Source: JBDSKH01 sp050245915 (lineage in GTDB: Bacteria > Actinomycetota > Actinomycetes > Actinomycetales > Microbacteriaceae). Taken from it: 32,308 nucleotides of DNA. The stretch lies in contig JBFWWZ010000036.1 of NCBI GenBank assembly GCA_050245915.1, forward strand, positions 1-32,308. Reading direction: 5' to 3'. The notes under the pieces are model-generated. The model saw only the letters and a list, made by a program, of their open reading frames with translations. It made no database searches and was not told the origin of the DNA. Below, one piece after another: positions 23,586 through 31,025 of the stretch (position 1 is its first letter; every line of letters begins with the position of its first letter). Both the position numbers and the translations under genes were made by a program.

Positions 23586-24896
23586 ATGGCCGAGCCGCAG
23601 GGCACCAACCTCGATCCGTGGTACACGCACTACGCGCAGCGCACGGCGGGGCTGAGCGCATCCGAGGTGCGGGCCCTCTTCGCGGTCGCCAGCCGCCCCG
23701 AGGTGGTGTCGCTCGCCGGCGGGATGCCGTACGTCTCCGCGCTGCCCCAGGATCTCGTGCTGTCCGCCGCCGAGCGAACGGTTCGCGAGCACGGCGCCGT
23801 GGCGCTGCAGTACGGCTCCGGCCAGGGCACCCCGGAACTGCGCGAGCACATCCTCGAGGTGATGGCGCTGGAGGGGATCCGCGCGTCCGTCGACGACGTC
23901 GTGGTGACCACCGGTTCGCAGCACGCGCTGGAGCTGATGTCGAAGCTGTTCCTCGATCCGGGTGACGTGGTCATCGCCGAGGGTCCGTCGTACGTCACCG
24001 CGCTCACCGTCTTCCGCAGCTACCAGGCCGAGGTGGTGCACACCGCGATGGATGCCGAGGGCATGGTCCCCGAGGCGCTGCGCGAGACGATCGCCCGGGT
24101 GCGTGCCGCCGGCGGGCGGATCAAGCTCCTCTACACGATCCCGTCGTTCCAGAACCCCATGGGGGTCACGCTGTCGTGGCAGCGCCGCATGGAGGTGCTC
24201 GAGATCGCGCGGCAGAACGACATCCTCGTGCTCGAGGACAACCCGTACGGGCTGCTGTACTTCGACCAGCCGCCGCCTCAGGCGATGCGATCGGTCGAGG
24301 AGCAGGGCGTCGTGTACCTCGGCACGTTCTCGAAGACGCTCGCCCCCGGCCTGCGCGTCGGCTGGGCCGTCGCCCCGCACGCCGTCCGAGAAAAGCTCGT
24401 GTTGGCGAACGAGGCGGCGGTGCTGTCACCGAGCTCCTTCGCGCAGACGCTCATCTCCGAGTACCTCGGCACCGCGGACTGGCGTGCGCAGATCGACGTG
24501 TTCCGCGGGGTGTACCGGGAGCGGCGCGACGCCATGCTCTCCGCGCTCGCCGAACAGCTCCCGTCACTCAGCTGGACCGTTCCCGACGGCGGGTTCTACG
24601 TCTGGCTGCGGCTGCCCGAGCACCTCGACGCCAAGGCGATGCTGCCCCGCGCCGTGAAGGAGCTGGTGGCCTACACGCCCGGCACGGCGTTCTATGCCGA
24701 CGGGGGCGGGCGCAACGCGATCCGGCTCTCGTTCTGCTACCCCACGCCGGACTTCATCCGCGAGGGCATCCGCCGGCTGGCGACCGTGATCAACGGCGAG
24801 CTGACCCTGCTCAGCGAGTTCTCGCAGACCGGTCCGCTGCCGCTGCCCCAGCCCACCGAGCGCCCCGAGGGCGTCCTGCCGCCGAGCGTGGGCTGA
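23586..24896 (+). CDS. PLP-dependent aminotransferase (2-aminoadipate/MocR-like catalytic type)
   Basis: A 436-aa fold-type I aminotransferase without an HTH domain, close in layout to LysN/alpha-aminoadipate transaminases. Visible are SLAGGMPYVSALP, QYGSGQGTPELREHI, the PLP region TIPSFQNPMGVT, EDNPYGLLYFD and the Schiff-base lysine in GTFSKTLAPGLRVGWAVAP. Substrate is not determined. A 30-aa C-terminal extension ends in a Pro-rich stretch (PLPLPQPTERPEG). It starts leaderless after the trxA terminator and precedes the ligase gene by 2 bp, so the two form an operon in the slot where mycobacteria have cwlM. Confidence 0.85.
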   Translation: MAEPQGTNLDPWYTHYAQRTAGLSASEVRALFAVASRPEVVSLAGGMPYVSALPQDLVLSAAERTVREHGAVALQYGSGQGTPELREHILEVMALEGIRASVDDVVVTTGSQHALELMSKLFLDPGDVVIAEGPSYVTALTVFRSYQAEVVHTAMDAEGMVPEALRETIARVRAAGGRIKLLYTIPSFQNPMGVTLSWQRRMEVLEIARQNDILVLEDNPYGLLYFDQPPPQAMRSVEEQGVVYLGTFSKTLAPGLRVGWAVAPHAVREKLVLANEAAVLSPSSFAQTLISEYLGTADWRAQIDVFRGVYRERRDAMLSALAEQLPSLSWTVPDGGFYVWLRLPEHLDAKAMLPRAVKELVAYTPGTAFYADGGGRNAIRLSFCYPTPDFIREGIRRLATVINGELTLLSEFSQTGPLPLPQPTERPEGVLPPSVG

Positions 24897-24898
24897 CC

Positions 24899-25849
24899 GT
24901 GGGTCCTTTGCGTCACGTGGTCGTCCTCGCCGGCGGCATCTCGCACGAGCGCGACGTCTCACTGCGCTCCGGACGCCGCGTCGCGGACAGCCTGCTCGAG
25001 CACGGCATCGAGGTCGAGCTGCGCGACCCGGATGCCTCGCTGCTCGGCTATCTCCGCGACAACCGCCCCGATGCGGTCTGGCCCGCCCTGCACGGCGCGA
25101 GCGGTGAGGACGGCGCGCTCCGCGGCCTCCTGGAGTTCCTCGGCATCCCATTCGTCGGGTCCCGCTCCGAGCCGGCGCGGCTGGCCTGGGACAAGCCCAC
25201 CGCGAAGACCCTGGTGGCGCGGGCGGGAGTCTCCACACCGCGCTCCATCACCCTGCCGCGCGACGCGTTCCGCGAGCTGGGCGCCGACGCCGTCTTCGAC
25301 GCCATCCACGACGAGCTGCCGCTTCCGCTCGTCGTGAAGCCCGCCCAGGGTGGATCGGCGCAGGGCGTCACGATCGTCGACGATGCCGCCGGCCTGCCGC
25401 GCGCGATGGTCGACGCGTACACCTACAGCGACGTCGCGATCATCGAGCAGCGCATCGCGGGCACGGAGATCGCGGTCGGCATCATCGACACGGGGGAGGG
25501 CCCCGTCGCGCTCCCGGCGGTCGAGATCGAGCCGCTGTCGGGCGTCTACAGCTTCGAAGCCCGGTACAACGCCGGCGAGACCCGGTTCTACACGCCAGCC
25601 CGGATCGCCGACGATGTGGCCGCACGCGCCGCCTCAGCCGCGCTCCAGGCGCACACCGCGCTCGGGCTGCGCCACATCTCCCGGGTGGACATGATCATCG
25701 ACGGCGCGGGCACGCCCTGGTTCCTCGAGGCCAACGTCCTGCCGGGGCTGACGGAGACCTCGCTCGTGCCGCTGGCGCTCGAGGCCGCCGGGCACGACCT
25801 CGGCTGGGTCTACTCGAAGCTGGCCGAGGCGGCGGTCGCCGGAGATTGA
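24899..25849 (+). CDS. D-alanine-D-alanine ligase family ATP-grasp protein
   Basis: A 316-aa ATP-grasp enzyme. GGISHERDVSL (N-terminal GGxSxE motif), WPALHGASGEDGALRGLLEFLGIPFVGS, KPAQGGSAQGVTIV and the metal-binding end FLEANVLPGLTETSLVP are all present, so it should ligate D-amino acids. The start is GTG 24899, 2 bp after the aminotransferase stop. It may be the housekeeping Ddl or a second paralogue with other substrates; the partner aminotransferase could supply an amino or oxo acid, but that is guesswork. It converges on parB with 25 bp between stops. Confidence 0.82.
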   Translation: MGPLRHVVVLAGGISHERDVSLRSGRRVADSLLEHGIEVELRDPDASLLGYLRDNRPDAVWPALHGASGEDGALRGLLEFLGIPFVGSRSEPARLAWDKPTAKTLVARAGVSTPRSITLPRDAFRELGADAVFDAIHDELPLPLVVKPAQGGSAQGVTIVDDAAGLPRAMVDAYTYSDVAIIEQRIAGTEIAVGIIDTGEGPVALPAVEIEPLSGVYSFEARYNAGETRFYTPARIADDVAARAASAALQAHTALGLRHISRVDMIIDGAGTPWFLEANVLPGLTETSLVPLALEAAGHDLGWVYSKLAEAAVAGD

Positions 25850-25874
25850 GCAGCCCCGCGGCGGCGTGTCGAAA

Positions 25875-26807
25875 TCAGCCGAAGCTCTTCTCGCCGAGCA
25901 GGCCCAGGATGCGGTTCAGATCCGCGACGTTGGCGAACTCGATCGTCAGGGTGCCCTTGCTGGCTCCCAGAGCGACCTTGACGCGCGTGTCGAGCCGGTC
26001 GCCGAGACGCTCGGCGATCTCATCCAGCTGACCCTGGCGCTTGCCGGGTCGCGGGGTGGACGCCGGCCGCGCGGGAGCCGCCTGTCCGGCGGCGGCCTCG
26101 GCCGCGCGCACCGAGAGGTCCTCGTTCACGATCTTGGCCGCGAGCTTCTCCATCGCGTCCGGGCTGCCGGCCGAGAGGATCGCACGGGCGTGGCCGGCGC
26201 TGAGCACCCCAGCGGCGACGCGACGCTGCACGGACTCCGGCAATTTGAGCAGCCGGATGGTGTTCGTGATCTGCGGGCGCGAGCGGCCGATCCGGTCGGC
26301 GAGCTGCTCCTGCGTGATGCCGAAGTCGGCGAGCAGCTGCTGGTACGCCGACGCCTCCTCCAGCGGGTTGAGGTTGGCGCGGTGCAGGTTCTCGAGCAGC
26401 GCGTCGCGCAACATCACCTCGTCGGCCGTGTTGCGGATCACGGCGGGGATGCTGTCGAGACCCGCGATCTTGCTCGCGCGCAGGCGGCGCTCACCCATGA
26501 TCAGCTCGAACTGCGGCTCGCCGGCGGGGGCGGTGCGGGGACGCACCACGATGGGCTGCAGCACGCCGAACTCCCGGACCGAGACCACGAGCTCCTGGAG
26601 CTCGGCCTCGCGGAACTCGGTGCGCGGCTGCTGCGCGTTCGGGACGATGTCGTCGGGCGACAGGTTCGCGAGCCGCGCGCCCGGCACGGTGACGAGCGAC
26701 TCGCTGTCGCCGCCGAAGAAGACGTCGACGGGACGATCGTCGCCCTCGTCGGTCGGGATCAGGGCGCCGATCCCGCGGCCGAGTCCGGTTCGTTTGGCGG
26801 CGGCCAT
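25875..26807 (-). CDS. parB: Chromosome-partitioning protein ParB
   Basis: A 310-aa ParB/Spo0J. The N-terminal KRTGLGRGIGALIP is the ParA-contact region. The CTPase box includes IVPNAQQPRTEF, ENLHRANLNPLEEASAYQQLL and GERRLRASKIAGL (GERRxR). The HTH that reads parS is in ITQEQLADRIGRSRPQITNTIRLLKLP, and a C-terminal dimer domain follows a Pro/Ala linker. It spreads as a clamp from parS sites such as those at 27701 and 28367. The start overlaps the parA stop by one base (TGATG). Confidence 0.96.
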   Translation of the reverse strand: MAAAKRTGLGRGIGALIPTDEGDDRPVDVFFGGDSESLVTVPGARLANLSPDDIVPNAQQPRTEFREAELQELVVSVREFGVLQPIVVRPRTAPAGEPQFELIMGERRLRASKIAGLDSIPAVIRNTADEVMLRDALLENLHRANLNPLEEASAYQQLLADFGITQEQLADRIGRSRPQITNTIRLLKLPESVQRRVAAGVLSAGHARAILSAGSPDAMEKLAAKIVNEDLSVRAAEAAAGQAAPARPASTPRPGKRQGQLDEIAERLGDRLDTRVKVALGASKGTLTIEFANVADLNRILGLLGEKSFG

Positions 26808-27682
26808 CAGCGCTCTCCTCGCAGGGCGATCTCCGAAGCGGCCTCGCGGTACGACAGCGAGCCGGGGGAGTTGTTGTCGTAGCTGATCACGCTCTGTCCG
26901 TAGCTCGGCGCCTCGGAGATGCGCACCGACCGGGGGATGAGAGTGTCGAGCACCTGCTGGGGGAAGTGCTGGCGCACCTCGTCGACCACCTGGTTGGCGA
27001 GGTTGGTGCGGCCGTCGTACATGGTCAGCAGGATCGTCGACACGGAGAGCTTGGGGTTCAGGTGCCGCTCGATGAGCTTGATGTTGTTGAGCAGCTGGCT
27101 GAGGCCCTCGAGGGCGTAGTACTCGCACTGGATCGGGATCAGCACCTCGCGGGCGGCTACGAACGCGTTGATCGTCAGCAGGCCGAGCGAGGGCGGGCAG
27201 TCGATGAAGACGTAGTGGAAGGTCTGCTCGGCCAGGTAGGTGTCGAGGGCGCTCCGCAGCCGCTGCTCACGGGCGACCAGCGACACCAGCTCGATCTCGG
27301 CGCCCGCCAGGTGGATCGTCGCCGGCACGCACCACAGGCCCTCGAACTCCGGGCTCTTCTGCACGACGTCGCGCATCGGCGCGTCGTTGATGATGACGTC
27401 GTACACGCTCTTGGTCTCCGACCGGTGTTCGACGCCCAGGGCGGTGGAGGCGTTCCCCTGCGGGTCCAAGTCGATGACCAGCACCTGCGCTCCGGTCTGC
27501 GCGAGCGCGGCGGCGAGGTTCACGGTGGTCGTGGTCTTCCCGACGCCGCCCTTCTGATTCGCCACCGTGAAGACGCGCGTGCGCTTCGGCAGCGGGAGGC
27601 TCTGCTCGGCCAGGGCGACACGGCGCCGCGCGATGTCGGCGACCTCTCGCGCGAGCGGAGTGGTGTCGTCGTAGGTGCTCAC
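26807..27682 (-). CDS. parA: Chromosome-partitioning ATPase ParA/Soj
   Basis: A 291-aa ParA with deviant Walker A KGGVGKTTT (about residues 44-52), DLDPQGNAS and the A'/B region FIDCPPSLGLLTINA. It moves ParB-parS complexes after replication. The start is GTG 27682, with AGAAGGA about 10 nt upstream. The parS1 site lies immediately upstream of this ribosome site, so ParB binding may repress the parAB operon. Confidence 0.96.
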   Translation of the reverse strand: MSTYDDTTPLAREVADIARRRVALAEQSLPLPKRTRVFTVANQKGGVGKTTTTVNLAAALAQTGAQVLVIDLDPQGNASTALGVEHRSETKSVYDVIINDAPMRDVVQKSPEFEGLWCVPATIHLAGAEIELVSLVAREQRLRSALDTYLAEQTFHYVFIDCPPSLGLLTINAFVAAREVLIPIQCEYYALEGLSQLLNNIKLIERHLNPKLSVSTILLTMYDGRTNLANQVVDEVRQHFPQQVLDTLIPRSVRISEAPSYGQSVISYDNNSPGSLSYREAASEIALRGER

Positions 27683-27700
27683 CGGGTGGGGATCCTTCTG

Positions 27701-27716
27701 TGTTTCACGTGAAACA
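27701..27716. promoter_or_regulatory. parS site 1 (perfect)
   Basis: TGTTTCACGTGAAACA, the exact universal 16-bp parS palindrome. It lies between rsmG and parA, 18 bp upstream of the parA start, and is a loading site for ParB. Confidence 0.97.
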
Positions 27717-27739
27717 TGCGTGCTCGGGGCGGTCGAAAG

Positions 27740-28366
27740 TCAAAGACCCACTGTAGCCCGAAAGACCCGGGTCGCCTCTGGCACGATCCCCTCGCCGAGG
27801 ACGAGGACCTCGACGTCGGTGAGGCGGGCCTTCCGCACCACCTTCTCGGCGGCGGCCAGCTCCTCCTCCACACGTGCGCCCTTCATGAAGACCAGCTCTC
27901 CGCCGCCGCGGACGAGTGGCGCTGTGATGGGGATCAGGGTCCGAAGCGCCGAGACGGCACGCGCCGTGACCTGGTCGAGCGGGCTCGGCAACCGCACCTC
28001 CTCCGCACGTGCGCGCACGACCGAGACGTTGTCCAGCTCGAGTCGCCGTGCCTCCGACTGGAGCCAGTCCACCCGGCGCTCCATCGGCTCGATCAGCACC
28101 AGTTCCACGTCCGGACGCGCGATGGCCAGCACCAGTCCCGGCAGTCCGGCGCCGCTGCCGACATCGCCGACGACACCGGGGCGGAGCAGCGGGGCGAGCA
28201 GGACGGAGTTCAGGATGTGACGGGTCCAGAGCCGGCCCGGTTCCTGCGGCCCGATGAGGCCGAGCTCTTCACCCCGCGCGCCGAGCTCGTCCGCGAATGA
28301 GCGCGCGTGCCCGATGCGGTCGCCGAACAGCGTCGCCGCAACCGCGGGCTCCTCCTCGACGCTCAC
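27740..28366 (-). CDS. rsmG: 16S rRNA (guanine527-N7)-methyltransferase
   Basis: A 208-aa RsmG/GidB that methylates G527 of 16S rRNA using SAM. SAM loop GDVGSGAGLPGLVLAI, then LIEPMERRVDWLQ and ARAVSALRTLIPI. The start is GTG 28366, whose first base directly abuts parS site 2; no Shine-Dalgarno is present. Translation may be coupled from jag, 26 bp upstream, or be leaderless. Loss of this gene gives low-level streptomycin resistance in other bacteria. Confidence 0.94.
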   Translation of the reverse strand: MSVEEEPAVAATLFGDRIGHARSFADELGARGEELGLIGPQEPGRLWTRHILNSVLLAPLLRPGVVGDVGSGAGLPGLVLAIARPDVELVLIEPMERRVDWLQSEARRLELDNVSVVRARAEEVRLPSPLDQVTARAVSALRTLIPITAPLVRGGGELVFMKGARVEEELAAAEKVVRKARLTDVEVLVLGEGIVPEATRVFRATVGL

Positions 28367-28382
28367 CGTTTCACGTGAAACA
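28367..28382. promoter_or_regulatory. parS site 2 (one end mismatch)
   Basis: CGTTTCACGTGAAACA differs from the 16-bp consensus only at the first base and keeps the 14-bp core GTTTCACGTGAAAC. It fills most of the 26 bp between jag and rsmG and touches the rsmG start codon. Confidence 0.93.
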
Positions 28383-28392
28383 TCGCGCTGGA

Positions 28393-28932
28393 TCAGCTGC
28401 GGGTGATGACGGTGTGCCGGTCGCGGCCTTCGCCCTCGGACTCCGAGGTGAAGCCGCGCTCAGCAACCAGGTCGTGCACGATCTTGCGCTCGTAGCTCGA
28501 CATCGGGGGGAGGGACGCCGTCGCCGCGCCGTCCTCGATCTTCGCGATCGCGTGCTCCACGAGCGACGCCAGCTCCGCCGCGCGCGCATCGCGCGAGCCG
28601 CCGACGTCGAGGATCAGGCGGGAGAACCGCCCGGTCTTGCTCTGCACCGCGAGCCGGGTGAGCTCCTGCAGGGCGGCGACCGTGTCGGGCTTCGAGAGCT
28701 GGCGCAGGTTCGCGTCACCGCTCGCCGTCACCGAGACATAGGCCCGGCCGGACCGCGCATCGATGTCGATGTCGCCATCCAGATCGGCGATGTCGAGGAG
28801 CTCCTCGATGTAGTCCGCGGCCAGGTCGCCCTCCTCGACGAGGTCCTGCTCGGTGGGCTCGGCCTCGGTGCCGCGGGTGGCATCCAGGTCGGCCTCGCCT
28901 TCGACGAGCCCGGTCTCGTTCACATCGGTCAT
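28393..28932 (-). CDS. jag: KH-R3H RNA-binding protein (Jag/KhpB)
   Basis: A 179-aa protein with an acidic N-terminus (about 1-45), a KH domain (about 46-110) and a C-terminal R3H domain with the R-x3-H signature in SYERKIVHDLV. It lacks the N-terminal Jag_N domain of Firmicutes, as is usual in actinobacteria. Probably an RNA chaperone that works with KhpA. The ATG overlaps the yidC stop by 4 bp. Confidence 0.9.
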   Translation of the reverse strand: MTDVNETGLVEGEADLDATRGTEAEPTEQDLVEEGDLAADYIEELLDIADLDGDIDIDARSGRAYVSVTASGDANLRQLSKPDTVAALQELTRLAVQSKTGRFSRLILDVGGSRDARAAELASLVEHAIAKIEDGAATASLPPMSSYERKIVHDLVAERGFTSESEGEGRDRHTVITRS

Positions 28933-29927
28933 CGCTTGTTGCTCCCGCTCTTCTTCGCACGGTTCTTGCCGACCGGCTGCTGGCGCTGCGTGGTCGAAGG
29001 CTTGGCCGGCGCCTGCTCATCGGCCGACTCGGCCAGGGCAGCCGCGTCCTCCGACATCCTGCTCCGGTTGCGCTGGGCCAGGCGCGCCTCACGGGCGATC
29101 GCCGCCTCGGAGCCGGGGGTCGGCATGTTCCGGATGACGATGAACTGCTGGATCATCGTCCAGATGTTGGAGGTCAGCCAGTAGAACATCACGCCGATCG
29201 GGAACGCGAAGCCGGAGAACGCGAACACCAGCGGAAGGATGTACAGCAGGATCCGCTGCTGCCGGTACATCGGGCTGGCCTTCATCTCGGGCGTCTGGTT
29301 CTTCGACATGATCTGCAGCTGGGTGATGAACTGCGACGCGGTCATGATGACGACCATCACAGCGGCGATGATCACGACGACGACCTGCACCGGGTCGGCC
29401 TCGAGCGCGCTCTGGATGCTGAAGCGCAGCGGCGCGATGTCGAACAGCGACGAGCTGCCGAACTCCTCGGACAGCTGCTGGTTCAGCAGCCCGACGCCGG
29501 CACGGTACGTGCCGTCCGCCTGCGGCTTCGCCTCGTTCAGCACCGAGAACAGGCTGAAGAAGATCGGCATCTGGATCAGCAGGGGGAGGCACGAGCTGAA
29601 GGGGTTGGTGCCGGCCTTGCGGTACAGCTCCATCGTCTCGCGCTGCATCGCCTCGCGGGAGAACTGGTCCTTCTTGCCGCGGTACTTGTCCTGGATCTTC
29701 TTCAGCTGCGGTGCGACCTCGAGCATCTTGCGCTGGCTCTTGATCTGCCGCACGAAGATCGGGATCAGGGCGGCGCGCACGATCAGCACCAGCCCGACGA
29801 TCGAGAGCACCCAGGTGATGCCGTCACCGGCACCCATCCCGAGCCAGGTCAGCAGCTGATGGAAGCCGACCAGGATCGCCTCGATCACCCACTTGATGGG
29901 GAAGAGGATTGTTCCGATGGGATCCAT
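28929..29927 (-). CDS. yidC: Membrane protein insertase YidC/OxaI
   Basis: A 332-aa insertase. It opens with IGTILFPIKWVIEAILVGFHQLLTWLG (first helix), then the conserved region LIVRAALIPIFVRQIKSQRKMLEVAPQLKKIQ with the groove arginine, FSSCLPLLIQMPIFFSLF, and about five helices in total. The C-terminal tail is long, basic and Gln/Lys-rich (KNRAKKSGSNKR) for ribosome contact. Starts 5 bp after yidD. Confidence 0.95.
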   Translation of the reverse strand: MDPIGTILFPIKWVIEAILVGFHQLLTWLGMGAGDGITWVLSIVGLVLIVRAALIPIFVRQIKSQRKMLEVAPQLKKIQDKYRGKKDQFSREAMQRETMELYRKAGTNPFSSCLPLLIQMPIFFSLFSVLNEAKPQADGTYRAGVGLLNQQLSEEFGSSSLFDIAPLRFSIQSALEADPVQVVVVIIAAVMVVIMTASQFITQLQIMSKNQTPEMKASPMYRQQRILLYILPLVFAFSGFAFPIGVMFYWLTSNIWTMIQQFIVIRNMPTPGSEAAIAREARLAQRNRSRMSEDAAALAESADEQAPAKPSTTQRQQPVGKNRAKKSGSNKR

Positions 29928-29932
29928 GGCGT

Positions 29933-30241
29933 CTAGCCCTTTCCGTGGCTCGTCAGGGTGACGAAGCCGAAGCGTGTGGTCTGGCGGGGGACGGAGCGCT
30001 CGGGCACGTCATCGACGCCGCCCTTCGCCCAGGGGTGGCAGCGCGCGATCCGCCAACTGCCGAGCGCGATCCCCTTGATCACACCGTGCTGCTGGATGGC
30101 GCCGAGCGCGTAGGCCGAGCAGCTCGGGTAGTAGCGGCAGACGTCGCCGTACAGGGGGGAGATCACGGCACGGTAGCCGCGCAGGATGACGACGCAGACG
30201 TTGCGGGGGAGCAGCCAGAGGAATACCAGGACGCGCTTCAT
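29933..30241 (-). CDS. yidD: Membrane insertion efficiency factor YidD
   Basis: A 102-aa YidD with YRAVISPLYGDVCRYYPSCSAYALGAIQQHGVIKG, the conserved Cys-containing CRYxPSCSxY core, and WRIARCHPW. It aids YidC-dependent insertion. The start overlaps the rnpA stop by 4 bp (ATGA). Confidence 0.95.
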   Translation of the reverse strand: MKRVLVFLWLLPRNVCVVILRGYRAVISPLYGDVCRYYPSCSAYALGAIQQHGVIKGIALGSWRIARCHPWAKGGVDDVPERSVPRQTTRFGFVTLTSHGKG

Positions 30242-30579
30242 CGCGGCATCAGCTCCGGGTCGAGGACATCATGCATGTCGGCGGAGAGACTAGCCCAGCC
30301 ACGCTGGGCGCTGCCGGGGAGGGCGCGCACCACGACATCCACGCCGCGGGCACCCGCATCCACCAGCTCGCGGCTGACCGCGCGCATCCGGCGCCTCAGC
30401 AGGTTGCGCTCGACCGCACCGCCCACGGCGCGGGAGACGATGAACCCGAACCGGGCAGGCTCGCTCTCGGCCCGCTCGAGACGGTAGTAGACGGCCATCG
30501 GGGATGCCGAACGCCGGCCTCGGCGCACGATGGTCCGGAAGTCCTCGCCCAGGACCACCCGGTTCACGCGAGCCAACAC
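30238..30579 (-). CDS. rnpA: Ribonuclease P protein component
   Basis: A 113-aa RnpA that assists the RNA subunit in tRNA 5' maturation. VNRVVLGEDFRTIVRRGRR at the start and the RNR-type signature SRAVGGAVERNLLRRRMRAV are clear. Start GTG 30579 (VLARVNRVV) was chosen by similarity to the usual MLxRxNRL opening. The open frame extends upstream through rpmH but that part is a shadow. Confidence 0.92.
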   Translation of the reverse strand: MLARVNRVVLGEDFRTIVRRGRRSASPMAVYYRLERAESEPARFGFIVSRAVGGAVERNLLRRRMRAVSRELVDAGARGVDVVVRALPGSAQRGWASLSADMHDVLDPELMPR

Positions 30580-30604
30580 CGGCGCGGGTTGTGTCGCGAG
30601 ACGC

Positions 30605-30742
30605 TCAGGCGCTGAGCTCGGTGCGCCCCTTGCGGCGACGAGCCGCGAGGATGGCGCGGCCGGCGCGCGTGCGCATCCGCAGACGGAAACCGTGGACCTT
30701 GGCACGCCGGCGGTTGTTCGGCTGGAAGGTGCGCTTGCTCAT
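30605..30742 (-). CDS. rpmH: 50S ribosomal protein L34
   Basis: A 45-aa L34 (MSKRTFQPNNRRRAKVHGF..., ending GRTELSA), highly basic and of standard length. The first gene of the rpmH-rnpA-yidD-yidC-jag-rsmG-parA-parB run, in a leadered transcript from the promoter at 30817-30845. Confidence 0.97.
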   Translation of the reverse strand: MSKRTFQPNNRRRAKVHGFRLRMRTRAGRAILAARRRKGRTELSA

Positions 30743-30816
30743 AGTGGTATCTCCAAGACCCGGGAAGGTTTCTCCGGGAAGAACGATGGGAGGCCTGATC
30801 GGCCGTCAACTGATTA

Positions 30817-30845
30817 AAGGTAGGGCCTGTTTCACACCTGGTCAA
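30817..30845 (-). promoter_or_regulatory. rpmH operon promoter
   Basis: Minus-strand -35 TTGACC (30840-30845), 17-bp spacer, -10 TACCTT (30817-30822): a near-ideal housekeeping promoter. The leader is about 70 nt and contains a GGAG ribosome site. Confidence 0.8.
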
Positions 30846-30867
30846 ACCTGAGCGGGTCCGGCGCGCA

Positions 30868-30876
30868 TTATCCACA
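30868..30876 (+). promoter_or_regulatory. DnaA box in the rpmH-dnaA gap
   Basis: TTATCCACA, the perfect classical DnaA box, placed between the divergent rpmH and dnaA promoters. Suggests DnaA autoregulation or an origin element. Confidence 0.75.
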
Positions 30877-30892
30877 TCGACGTCCCAGGAGG

Positions 30893-30923
30893 TTGCTCAC
30901 CACACCGGTAGGCGAACTAAGGT
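30893..30923 (+). promoter_or_regulatory. Candidate dnaA promoter
   Basis: -35 TTGCTC (30893-30898) and -10 TAAGGT (30918-30923) with a 19-bp spacer, longer than ideal. The DnaA box at 30868-30876 is just upstream, and two degenerate boxes are downstream. Confidence 0.35.
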
Positions 30924-30986
30924 GTTTCCACGGTCGCACCGGTCCTCCCGTGCGACGGGAACGCGTCTCCGCCGGCGGGTACATCC

Positions 30987-31007
30987 GGTGGATAACCCTG
31001 TGCACAA
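30987..31007 (-). promoter_or_regulatory. Two degenerate DnaA boxes before dnaA
   Basis: GGTGGATAA (30987-30995) and TGTGCACAA (30999-31007) each differ from TGTGGAT/CAA at one base. They are 12 bp apart, the same phase as the tandem pair upstream of dnaB, and lie 18-39 bp before the dnaA ATG. Confidence 0.55.
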
Positions 31008-31025
31008 CTTCGACGGATTGGCGAC

